Assembly: GCA_023421675.1 (NCBI GenBank)
Contig: JAEZTC010000001.1
Location: forward strand, 310,001-374,000
DNA length: 64,000 bases
From: Bacillota bacterium
GTDB lineage: Bacteria > Bacillota > Clostridia > Acetivibrionales > JANLFN01
Direction: 5' to 3'
The notes under the pieces: model-generated
Databases searched by the model: none
What the model was told of the DNA's origin: nothing
Seen by the model: only the letters and a program-made list of their open reading frames with translations
Translations under genes and position numbers: made by a program
Part shown: one piece after another, positions 34,440-42,680 of the stretch
Position numbering within the stretch: the stretch's first letter is position 1
Layout: each line of letters starts with the position of its first letter

Positions 34440-35516
34440 ATGAGATTAAGTGATGCAAAAAAGTGTATAAAAGAGTTGTTTCTTAATACTGACAGTGTTA
34501 CTGCGTTGATAAGTGAAAGAGGTGTCGGAAAAACATCACTATATAAGCAATGTGCTGATGAATTAGGCCTTGGATATATGGGGCTATACGCCGCGGCTTT
34601 GGAAGGCCCGGATTTTATGGGTCTTCCTGATAAAGACAGGGATAAGGGAATAACAAGATATCTTGCGCCTCAATTTTTACCTACTGTACAAGCTGTAAAA
34701 GAAGGGCTGTTCCCTGAAAAAGGATTACTTATACTTGAAGAAATTAACCGTGTTCCAAGTGATACAACATCTGTATTATACCCTCTTCTTTTGGAAAAAA
34801 AGATTAATGGACACAGCCTTGCCGCAGGTTGGAGAATAGGTGTAACAATGAATCCGGACACAATGAATTATTCGGTTAATTCATTGGATGATGCAATGCT
34901 TGACAGATTTGTAGCTATTGAAATTACTGCGAATCTGGATGACTACATAGAATATTCAGTAAAGAACAACCCTAATGACGATGTATTGGCATTTTTGCAA
35001 GCATGCCCCGATATGCTGCTTATAGTAAGAAAAGCATCGGATTCTACTGCTTTGTCAAAAACTCCAACACCCAGAGCATGGACCAAGCTACAGGAGCTTC
35101 TTAATAAATGTAAGCTGGAAGATAAACTTTTGCTGGAATTGGCTGCAGGTCTTTTGGGGCCTGAAACAGCCTCTTCGTTTTTTGGGTATATAAAAAACAG
35201 GGACTTTAAAATACCTGCAACCTATCAAATACTGAATTCTTATGATGAAGTAAAGGAAGAAATCAATGATATAATTAATAAACACCGAATGGATATAATT
35301 ACTCTCATTATTAAAAAAATAGTGGTTGCTTTCGATGAATCTGATTTACATATCAAGAATCTTAATGCATTTCTTGAAAACCTGCCTGAAGAGCTGGGGA
35401 TATTCTTTTTTAAACTGCTCGCGACTAACAAACCTGAATCATTCCAGCAAATATGTGAGAGATTACAATGTTTCGATAAGGTGTCAGATAAGATACTGGA
35501 TATCTTAATAAGTTGA
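34440..35516 (+). CDS. MoxR-like AAA+ ATPase
   Basis: A 358-residue AAA+ protein. ATG 34440 is preferred (AGGTGAATTA before it) over an upstream in-frame start at 34401. Walker A SERGVGKTSL near residue 25, Walker B LLILEEINRVP near 95, sensor and Arg-finger region around NSLDDAMLDRFVAIEI. The C-terminal half is helical. The next gene, 10 bp away, encodes a VWA/metallopeptidase-like protein; MoxR-type ATPases act as chaperones with VWA partners in inserting metals or remodelling targets. A function for this pair is not established. Confidence 0.9.
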   Translation: MRLSDAKKCIKELFLNTDSVTALISERGVGKTSLYKQCADELGLGYMGLYAAALEGPDFMGLPDKDRDKGITRYLAPQFLPTVQAVKEGLFPEKGLLILEEINRVPSDTTSVLYPLLLEKKINGHSLAAGWRIGVTMNPDTMNYSVNSLDDAMLDRFVAIEITANLDDYIEYSVKNNPNDDVLAFLQACPDMLLIVRKASDSTALSKTPTPRAWTKLQELLNKCKLEDKLLLELAAGLLGPETASSFFGYIKNRDFKIPATYQILNSYDEVKEEINDIINKHRMDIITLIIKKIVVAFDESDLHIKNLNAFLENLPEELGIFFFKLLATNKPESFQQICERLQCFDKVSDKILDILIS

Positions 35517-35526
35517 GGGAATTAGT

Positions 35527-36654
35527 ATGAATATACAGGACGTTATTGTTCATCTGCTGCTTAAGCAGCCTTTTTACGGATATATTGCATCAACCTTGGC
35601 TCCATTAGAAAGCCAGGATACACCAAACATAGGCATATTATTAAAACCAACTCCAAGAATAATATACAACACAGAATGGTATGAAAACTTGAAAATAGAT
35701 CATGCTATGGGAGCATTAATTCATGAATTACTTCACTTATTGCTGCTTCATCCGTACAGGAAAGGAGACAGGGATGGGAAGTTATGGGCAGCTGCGTGCG
35801 ACATGGCAGTTAATGAACATATAGATTTAAATCTTTTGCCGCAGGAATCTATTACTGTCCAAAAAATAGGGCTTGAAATAAACCAAACACTGGAAAGATT
35901 TAAGAGTGCAGAGTTTTATTATGAAATCATTTCGGAATATGGCGGCTTCAGTTTCATTGAGGATGAGAAACAAATAAGTATAATGCTTAAATCGGGGCAG
36001 AAGCTTACTATAAATAATACAACCAAAACTGATAATTCAGAAATGGGACAAAATGCGGCAAAATCCATTATTAAGGAATTGGTTGAACAGGCGGCTGAGG
36101 AAGGAGAAATTCCTGTCAGTATTAATTCAACATTAGAAGATGCCTATAAAATTAATGATATAAACTGGAGAAATGTTTTAAAAAGGTTTTTATCCGGGAA
36201 GGGAAAAATTCAAATAAGAAAGACCTGTAAGAGGGAATCTAAAAGATTCGACAATCTCCCTGGAAATAAGCGAACTGTTGGAACAAAAGTACTGCTTGCA
36301 ATAGATGAAAGCGGTTCTATTTCAAATAGTCAGCTAGAAAAGTTTTATGGTGAGCTGCTTGCTATAAGGAAAATTACCGGAACAACAATATATGTTACTC
36401 AATTTGATACTGAATGTACCGAACCAATACCAGCAGAAAGGTTTAAAAGAGAGAAAATAAGGACCAAAAACGGAGGGACAGATTTCAGACCTGTTTTTGA
36501 ACTTGCTGATAAAATCCGTATACCCCTGCTAATTATTTTTACTGATGGAGATGGGAAAATACCCTTGGAATCCAATCAGAAGGTACTTTGGGTTTTAACA
36601 GAAAAAGGCAGAAAACCGGCAGACTACGGTCATAGTATAACTCTTAAATTATAA
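35527..36654 (+). CDS. Metallopeptidase-like/VWA-like protein (DUF2201)
   Basis: A 375-residue protein with two parts. Residues about 55-110 hold a zincin-like HELLHLLLLHPYR motif (HExxH type, with Leu-Leu between) and a downstream ACDMAVNEHI, the DUF2201 N-terminal metallopeptidase-like domain. Residues about 250-375 hold a VWA-like domain with MIDAS residues in LAIDESGSISNSQ and, further on, TDFRPVFEL and IFTDGDGK. It is co-transcribed with the MoxR-like ATPase. Whether the HELLH site is a protease or only binds metal cannot be judged. Confidence 0.9.
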   Translation: MNIQDVIVHLLLKQPFYGYIASTLAPLESQDTPNIGILLKPTPRIIYNTEWYENLKIDHAMGALIHELLHLLLLHPYRKGDRDGKLWAAACDMAVNEHIDLNLLPQESITVQKIGLEINQTLERFKSAEFYYEIISEYGGFSFIEDEKQISIMLKSGQKLTINNTTKTDNSEMGQNAAKSIIKELVEQAAEEGEIPVSINSTLEDAYKINDINWRNVLKRFLSGKGKIQIRKTCKRESKRFDNLPGNKRTVGTKVLLAIDESGSISNSQLEKFYGELLAIRKITGTTIYVTQFDTECTEPIPAERFKREKIRTKNGGTDFRPVFELADKIRIPLLIIFTDGDGKIPLESNQKVLWVLTEKGRKPADYGHSITLKL

Positions 36655-36752
36655 TATATAACTTGTTTCATTTATGTAATGTTTACAAAATAATTTTGCA
36701 ATATATTCAATGAGACAATTCATTTAACACATTGGGGACATGGAGGTTTAAT

Positions 36753-37094
36753 ATGGTACTTGAATATTCTATTGTGGGTGGGCATATAAAACTGCCTAAA
36801 AGTATATTTATACAGGAAATGCTCAGTAAAGACAGCACTTTAAAAAGCTTCATAAAATGGAGCTCGACAGCTGAGTTAACGAAGCATAAACTGTATGTCA
36901 GTGAACCTGATGAAGATAATAATGTCACAATCAGGTTTGATACTGACTGTAATATCACTTGCAGTGAATCCCCGAGAGATATACTGTCTGCTTTAAAGAA
37001 CAAATACCAAAGCAAAATAAAAGGCAAGGTTGCCTGTAGAATTTATTACAGTACATTCGGCGGAATCTTTGACTATGAAGTGGATCTTGACTGA
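36753..37094 (+). CDS. Hypothetical protein
   Basis: A 113-residue protein. ATG 36753 follows GGAGGTTT. It is a soluble alpha/beta protein with strands LEYSIVGGHIKLP, KLYVSEPDEDNNVTIRFD and CRIYYSTFGGIFDYEVDLD; I recognise no family. It lies 98 bp after the ATPase/VWA pair and its stop is 2 bp from the stop of the cysteine-rich gene on the other strand. Confidence 0.72.
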   Translation: MVLEYSIVGGHIKLPKSIFIQEMLSKDSTLKSFIKWSSTAELTKHKLYVSEPDEDNNVTIRFDTDCNITCSESPRDILSALKNKYQSKIKGKVACRIYYSTFGGIFDYEVDLD

Positions 37095-37096
37095 TC

Positions 37097-37249
37097 CTAT
37101 TCTTCGCGGTCTTCGCAATATTCCTGACAGTCGGTTGCAAACTCTGTACAGCCACGTGTTATACCTGTAATTGTACATACATAGCTGCCAGAGTCTCCTA
37201 ATTCACAGAAAGTAAGGTACTTGCACAGATAGCAATCATTAAAATACAT
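37097..37249 (-). CDS. 50-residue cysteine-rich small protein
   Basis: ATG at 37249 with GGAGGG (37257-37262) seven bases upstream, an ideal ribosome binding site. The 50 residues contain seven Cys at 6, 9, 15, 25, 34, 41 and 45: two CxxC-type or CxxxC spacings (CYLC, CQEYC) and several single Cys, with an acidic tail EDREE. No signal peptide. It might bind a metal or Fe-S cluster, or be a redox peptide. The regular Cys and optimal ribosome binding site are what support it; two longer minus-strand open frames that overlap it lack both. Confidence 0.65.
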   Translation of the reverse strand: MYFNDCYLCKYLTFCELGDSGSYVCTITGITRGCTEFATDCQEYCEDREE

Positions 37250-37347
37250 AAGATAACCCTCCATTGGGTACGAACAGTCTCAGCATCGTTGATGAAACTG
37301 TTGTTAATTGTATTTTTGACTCTCTATTTTATACTATTCATAAATGT

Positions 37348-38682
37348 TTAAAATCTTGTCAGGTACTGATCCAATTCCCAGCTTGTAACTACTTTCCTAT
37401 ATTCATCCCATTCGGATGACTTTGCTTCAATAAATTTTTCAAATACATGATTTCCTAAAGTTTCCTTAACAAGGCTGCTTTTGCTCATGAACTTTAAAGC
37501 CTCTGAAAGATTTTCAGGAAGTCTTTTTATGCCAATCTCATCTATCTGCTCCTGAGTTAGTGAGTAAATATTCTTATCAACGGATGCAGGAGGCATAATT
37601 TTATTTTTAATACCTTCAAGACCTGCATTTAATATGAGTGCAAGTGCAAGATAAGGGTTACATGCGCAGTCAGGTGAACGAAATTCTATTCTTACGGAAT
37701 CACCGTTAACCGCTGGAATTCTTATAAGAGGACTTCTATTTTTTGCAGACCAGGCAATGTATACAGGTGCCTCATGACCTGGAACAAGTCTTTTGTAAGA
37801 ATTTATAGTCGGGTTTGTAACTGCACTTATCTCAGCCGCATATTTTAGCAAACCGCCTATGAACCAATATGCTTCCTGGCTCAAATTCTTTGCATCATCT
37901 TTGCTATAAAATGTATTCTTGCCATTCCTAAAAAGTGAAAGGTTGGTATGCATGCCTGAACCACTTACTCCAAGCAATGGTTTTGGCATGAAGGTCGCAT
38001 ACAATCCGTTCCTCTGTGCAACTGTTTTAACAACCTGCTTGAAGGTCAGAATACAATCAGCGACAGTCAGCGCATCCTTATATTTAAAGTCTATTTCATG
38101 CTGTCCGGGGGCATTCTCATGATGGGAAGCCTCGATTTCAAAGCCCATATCCTCAAGAACCGCACACATATCCCGGCGTGCGTTTTCTCCCAGATCAACT
38201 GGACCGAGATCAAAGTAGCCTGCATTATCCTGGGTTCTTGTAGTGGGTTCTCCTTTTTCGTCAGTATGGAAAAGGAAAAACTCACATTCCGGGCCTACAT
38301 TAAATGAGTCATAACCCATATCATGAAGCTTTTTTAAGGCTTTTTTCAATATTAATCTTGAATCACCTTCAAATTGTTCTCCATCTGGAGTGTATACATC
38401 ACAAATAAGTCTTGCTACTTTTCCATTGTGTGAACCCCATGGAAATATTAAAAAAGTATCAAGGTCGGGATTTAAATACATGTCTGATTCTTCAATCCTG
38501 GCAAAACCATCAATTGAAGAGCCGTCAAACATGCAAGTGTTGTCCAATGCACGTTCAAGCTGGTCTATTGTAACAACAACATTCTTAAGAATACCAAAAA
38601 TATCGGTAAACTGAAGACATATATACTTTACACCATTTTCAGAAGCTATTTTTATAATATCTTGCTTTTTATAATTGACCAA
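37348..38682 (-). CDS. glnA: Glutamine synthetase type I
   Basis: A 444-residue class GSI-alpha enzyme: ATP-dependent synthesis of glutamine from glutamate and ammonium. TTG start 38682 with AAAGGGTG upstream. Signatures: MFDGSSIDGFARIEESDMYLNPD near the N-terminus, GPECEFFLF, the ATP-binding segment MPKPLLGVSGSGMHTNLSL, and EFRSPDCACNPYLALALIL near the end. The usual adenylylation loop of GSI-beta is absent, so feedback inhibition is likely. It lies 229 bp downstream of gdhA, with a double hairpin between them. Confidence 0.96.
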   Translation of the reverse strand: MVNYKKQDIIKIASENGVKYICLQFTDIFGILKNVVVTIDQLERALDNTCMFDGSSIDGFARIEESDMYLNPDLDTFLIFPWGSHNGKVARLICDVYTPDGEQFEGDSRLILKKALKKLHDMGYDSFNVGPECEFFLFHTDEKGEPTTRTQDNAGYFDLGPVDLGENARRDMCAVLEDMGFEIEASHHENAPGQHEIDFKYKDALTVADCILTFKQVVKTVAQRNGLYATFMPKPLLGVSGSGMHTNLSLFRNGKNTFYSKDDAKNLSQEAYWFIGGLLKYAAEISAVTNPTINSYKRLVPGHEAPVYIAWSAKNRSPLIRIPAVNGDSVRIEFRSPDCACNPYLALALILNAGLEGIKNKIMPPASVDKNIYSLTQEQIDEIGIKRLPENLSEALKFMSKSSLVKETLGNHVFEKFIEAKSSEWDEYRKVVTSWELDQYLTRF

Positions 38683-38847
38683 AAATAAACACCCTTTCTA
38701 AAATCAATACTTGCTTTTAAAAACAATTACTATTTCTTATAGGCAGAGTTATAATTTGTAATCCCAGTAGATTAAACTTTGAATGAATATTTATTATTTT
38801 ATCAGATTTTCAATTTATTATCTACATAAAATAGGAAATGAAAAAAT

Positions 38848-38891
38848 CCCCAAAAATGGGGTTACCCCTGTGTGAACTTCACACAGGGGTA
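38848..38891 (-). terminator. Terminator after gdhA with a preceding perfect palindrome
   Basis: On the minus strand a 29-bp palindrome (38863-38891; 14-bp arms, one central base) is followed at once by CCCC-ATTTTT-GGGG and T6 (38848-38861). Confidence 0.85.
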
Positions 38892-38911
38892 GGATTATGA
38901 ATTACTTTATT

Positions 38912-40249
38912 TTAGTATGCAATTCCTTGTGCATACATTGATTTAGCTACCTTTATAAATCCTGCAATATTAGCTCCTACAACCAGATTGTCCTCATGGC
39001 CGTATTCCTTTGCAGCTTCACTTGCATTCTTATAGATGTTAACCATTATATCTTTGAGTTTTGCATCAACTTCTTCAAATGTCCATGAATATCTCATGCT
39101 GTTCTGGCACATTTCAAGTGCTGATGTTGCAACTCCGCCTGCGTTAGCTGCTTTTGCAGGTCCATATATAACCTTGTTCTTAAGATATACTTCGACAGCT
39201 TCAGGAGTTGAAGGCATATTTGCACCTTCACCTACAGCATAGCAACCGTTTGCAACGAGTTTCTTTGCTGACTCTTCATCTATTTCATTCTGTGTAGCAG
39301 ATGGAAGAGCAATATCACACTTAATTGACCATATTCCTGAACAGCCTTCAGTATATTTTGCGTTTGGATGATATTTTACATATTCACTTATTCTCTTTCT
39401 TTCTACTTCTTTAATCTTTTTAACTGTATCAAGCTTAATTCCTTCAGCATCGTAAATGTATCCGTTTGAATCACTTAATGCAACTACTTTACCACCAAGC
39501 TGGTATACCTTTTCTGTAGCGTATATTGCAACGTTTCCTGAACCGGAAACAACTACTGTAGCACCCTTGAAGCTTTTACCCTTTGCCTTTAATGCTTCGT
39601 CCATGAAGTAGCAGAGGCCGTAACCTGTAGCTTCTGTTCTTGCAAGACTTCCGCCCCAATCAAGCCCTTTTCCAGTAAGAACGCCTGTAAATTCATTTTT
39701 CAATCTCTTGTATTGACCATACATGAAACCGATTTCTCTTCCGCCTGTTCCGATGTCACCAGCAGGTACATCAGTATCAGGACCTATATGCTTGCAAAGT
39801 TCTGTCATAAAGCTCTGGCAGAATCTCATAACTTCACCGTCTGATTTTCCTTTAGGATCGAAATCACTTCCGCCTTTAGCTCCACCTATTGGAAGGCTTG
39901 TTAAGGAATTTTTGAAGATCTGTTCAAAACCGAGGAATTTGAGAATACTGAAGTTTACTGATGGATGAAGTCTTAAACCACCCTTGTAAGGACCTATTGC
40001 ACTGTTGAACTGAATTCTGTAACCACGATTAACCTGTACCTTACCTTTATCATCAACCCACGGTACTCTAAATACGATCTGTCTTTCAGGCTCAACTATT
40101 CTGTCAAATATTCCGGCTGCAACCCATTCAGGATGTCTTTCTGCTACAGGCTCCAGTGATTCGAGGACTTCCTTTACAGCCTGGTGAAATTCAGGCTCAT
40201 TAGGATTTCTTTTAATGACTTGTTCCATTACGTTAGCTAATATTTTCAT
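38912..40249 (-). CDS. gdhA: Glutamate dehydrogenase (NADP-type)
   Basis: A 445-residue hexameric-type GDH: reductive amination of 2-oxoglutarate. Substrate site PYKGGLRLHPSV with catalytic region LPIGGAKGGSDFDPKG, the Rossmann motif VVSGSGNVAIYATE and the N(A/S)GGVATSALEM strand are complete. GGGGG precedes the ATG. Together with glnA, downstream on the same strand, it gives the two routes of ammonium assimilation; they are separate transcripts to judge from the terminator between them. Confidence 0.96.
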   Translation of the reverse strand: MKILANVMEQVIKRNPNEPEFHQAVKEVLESLEPVAERHPEWVAAGIFDRIVEPERQIVFRVPWVDDKGKVQVNRGYRIQFNSAIGPYKGGLRLHPSVNFSILKFLGFEQIFKNSLTSLPIGGAKGGSDFDPKGKSDGEVMRFCQSFMTELCKHIGPDTDVPAGDIGTGGREIGFMYGQYKRLKNEFTGVLTGKGLDWGGSLARTEATGYGLCYFMDEALKAKGKSFKGATVVVSGSGNVAIYATEKVYQLGGKVVALSDSNGYIYDAEGIKLDTVKKIKEVERKRISEYVKYHPNAKYTEGCSGIWSIKCDIALPSATQNEIDEESAKKLVANGCYAVGEGANMPSTPEAVEVYLKNKVIYGPAKAANAGGVATSALEMCQNSMRYSWTFEEVDAKLKDIMVNIYKNASEAAKEYGHEDNLVVGANIAGFIKVAKSMYAQGIAY

Positions 40250-40838
40250 ATTAAACCCCCTGCTTTTATTAATATAATTTATTTGTGATTGCGTTATAGA
40301 TAAACAACCCTAAGAATAATCCAGAGTTTATTATGTATAAAGCAAATTGCACACATAAAACACAGTGTTTGGAGAAAGCAAATAAAAGCATTCTCAGCAT
40401 AAACACTTTTAAAATACACATCATTGCATATTTTGTACGGCATACGTCATTGTATACCCCAAATTTTTTTTAAAAGTTTGGGGATTTTTTAAGAAGATTA
40501 TTTAACACTTCGAATTATAACAAATGATATGCCATAATGCAAGAGTATATGCCGCCAAATTCTTAAGAAAAAAATATTTTTATTATCGCCTATTGATTAT
40601 GTTGGTTTAAAACCCCTGGTGTTTAAGGGACGCGCCGTAAATATCAGATTAGCTTATAAGTTTTTGTTAATGAGAAATATGCAGGTTATTACTGCCATAC
40701 ATTCATTTCCAAAAACTTGAATGTTATTATATTGTTAAAAAAGATACTATTTTTGTTAATAATAAAAGTGAAAATTAATAGTCAATTAAAAATGTGCTAT
40801 TATAAAATAAACTGATTACATTATAAGGAGTTATGGTA
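40250..40838. other. 589-bp intergenic region with orphan structure
   Basis: No coding sequence with a ribosome binding site on either strand. It holds an imperfect hairpin at 40365-40406 (GTGTTT/AAACAC and GAGAA-GC/GC-TTCTC) and a + strand terminator-like hairpin at 40457-40490, followed by T6. The right part (40780-40805) is very AT-rich and should include the promoter of the next gene. Confidence 0.6.
40457..40490 (+). terminator. Orphan rho-independent terminator
   Basis: CCCCAAA (40457-40463) / TTTGGGG (40477-40483) with inner TTTT/AAAA, then T6. No gene ends here, so it belongs to an unannotated transcript. Confidence 0.65.
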
Positions 40839-42638
40839 TTGAAGAAGATAGCTGATAAATATGAAAAAAGAGCAACCCGATTTAGCAATTTTACAGAAAA
40901 GCTTGCAAAAAAAGCAGATAAGCTAAGCAATATAAGGCTCGCTGTTTTTATAGCCGGATTAGCTCTGGTTATATTCTTATGTATTTATGAGCTTTACTAT
41001 TTTGCAGCTGCAGGTTTTATTGTATGGGTAGGATTTTTTCTTTACCTTATCGTATTGCATACCAAAATAATAAACAACAGGGACTATGCGAAGGTATTAG
41101 CGAATATAAATTCTGATTCGATTAAACGGATAAATGGAGGGTGGATTCAGTTTGAAGACAATGGGGAAGACTTCTCAGACAATGAGCATAATTACTCCAA
41201 CGACCTTGATATATTCGGTAAGGGCTCACTTTTTCAATGGATAAATACTGCTAAAACCTATTATGGAAGAAAAGCCTTATACTCATATCTGGCAGAAGGT
41301 CCTGTCAACCAGGAAATTATTTTTAAAAGACAGCATGCAATTTCTGAACTTGCTGATAAAACTGCATGGAGACAAAGATTTCAGACTGAAGCTTTAATGG
41401 CTTCCAAGGCTATGAAGAATCCCGATACAATAATCAATTGGGCAGAGAAATTTAATGATAAATATACAAGCAAGCAAATATTATGGTTTGTAAGATTGCT
41501 TCCTATTTTTACATGTGTTTCATTTATAATATCATTTTCTACAACTATTTTGCCCTTATACGTTCCTTTAGCATTACCGCTTGTCCAATTTGTAGCGCTC
41601 AGAATTGGAAGGAAAGAGCGAATAAAAGCACTTTCAATTGCTGCCGGCTACAGAGATGATATTAAAGTATATTCAAACATGATTCAACGTATGGAAAAGC
41701 AGAAGTTTAAATCACCGCTTCTTTTTGAAGTTATTGCAAGCATGACGAATGTTCAGGGAAAAGGTGCCTCTTATGGAATTGAAAAGCTTTCAAAAATCGC
41801 AAGCTACATATCTCTCAGACATAGCGATTTTTACCTTGTTTTTAACCTGTTCAGCCTGTGGGATTATCAGAATATGGTTTCGTTGGAAAGGTGGAAAGCC
41901 TTTACAGGTATCAACCTTAAGAATTGGTTTACCGCGATAGGTAAGTTTGAAGCTTTATCAAGCCTTGCTATTATAAAGCATGACCACCCCGAATGGGCAG
42001 CACCTGAAATTCTTGACCAGGGACAGGAATTTGAAGCCAAGGAAATGGGGCATCCGCTGCTTGGTGAAGTCAGGGTATATAATGATCTTGATATTTTAAA
42101 GCCAAATAAGGTTCTTTTAATTACAGGTTCCAATATGTCAGGCAAAAGTACTCTTCTCAGAACTTCCGGAATCAACCTCGTATTGGCTTATGCAGGGGCA
42201 CCGGTGTGTGCTGCATATTTCAAATGTTCAATTATGAATATTTATACCTGTATGCGTATAAGTGATAACCTTGGAAAAAATATTTCATCGTTTTATGCAG
42301 AACTATTAAGAATAAAGACTATTGTTAAGGCTGCTTTAAAAGGAGAAAGTGTGTTTTTCCTTCTTGATGAGATATTTAAAGGAACTAACTCAAAAGACAG
42401 GCATGAAGGTGCAAGAGTTCTTATTAAAAAGCTTGGAACTACAAATTCAATAGGTCTTGTATCTACTCATGATCTTGAGCTTTGTGATTTGGAAAAAAGC
42501 AACGGCGTGGTAAAGAATTTTCATTTTCGTGAGTATTATAAGGATGATAAAATCTACTTTGATTACAAGCTTAGACCTGGGGCATCCGATACCAGAAACG
42601 CAGTATATCTTATGAGGATGGCTGGATTGGATATATAA
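40839..42638 (+). CDS. Membrane-anchored MutS-like ATPase
   Basis: About 599 residues. TTG 40839 lies 8 bases after AAGGAG; ATG 40833 is only 2 bases after it. Residues 1-30 are basic and helical; two membrane helices follow (about 35-75), then a second membrane pair (about 212-250). The C-terminal half is a MutS domain V ATPase: Walker A TGSNMSGKSTLLR near 430, an ISSFYAELLRI segment, Walker B FFLLDEIFKGTNSKDR near 508 and a final STHD. The mismatch-recognition domain I is missing, and the N-half is not that of MutS1 or MutS2. It belongs to a Firmicute/Bacteroidete group of MutS-like proteins of unknown role; a membrane site argues against classic mismatch repair. Confidence 0.88.
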   Translation: MKKIADKYEKRATRFSNFTEKLAKKADKLSNIRLAVFIAGLALVIFLCIYELYYFAAAGFIVWVGFFLYLIVLHTKIINNRDYAKVLANINSDSIKRINGGWIQFEDNGEDFSDNEHNYSNDLDIFGKGSLFQWINTAKTYYGRKALYSYLAEGPVNQEIIFKRQHAISELADKTAWRQRFQTEALMASKAMKNPDTIINWAEKFNDKYTSKQILWFVRLLPIFTCVSFIISFSTTILPLYVPLALPLVQFVALRIGRKERIKALSIAAGYRDDIKVYSNMIQRMEKQKFKSPLLFEVIASMTNVQGKGASYGIEKLSKIASYISLRHSDFYLVFNLFSLWDYQNMVSLERWKAFTGINLKNWFTAIGKFEALSSLAIIKHDHPEWAAPEILDQGQEFEAKEMGHPLLGEVRVYNDLDILKPNKVLLITGSNMSGKSTLLRTSGINLVLAYAGAPVCAAYFKCSIMNIYTCMRISDNLGKNISSFYAELLRIKTIVKAALKGESVFFLLDEIFKGTNSKDRHEGARVLIKKLGTTNSIGLVSTHDLELCDLEKSNGVVKNFHFREYYKDDKIYFDYKLRPGASDTRNAVYLMRMAGLDI

Positions 42639-42646
42639 AAGAAAAA

Positions 42647-42666
42647 AAAGGGGCATAAGCCCCTTT
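42647..42666 (-). terminator. Rho-independent terminator
   Basis: AAAGGGGC-ATAA-GCCCCTTT. On the minus strand it is followed by T8, so it serves the aldo/keto reductase gene; the + side has only T3. Confidence 0.85.
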
Positions 42667-42680
42667 GACTATATAATTGA

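Noticed and set aside
36955..37178. Minus-strand frames of 60-66 residues overlapping the cysteine-rich gene
   Set aside because: They lack a ribosome binding site and overlap the end of the 36753 gene; the 50-residue frame has the proper start.
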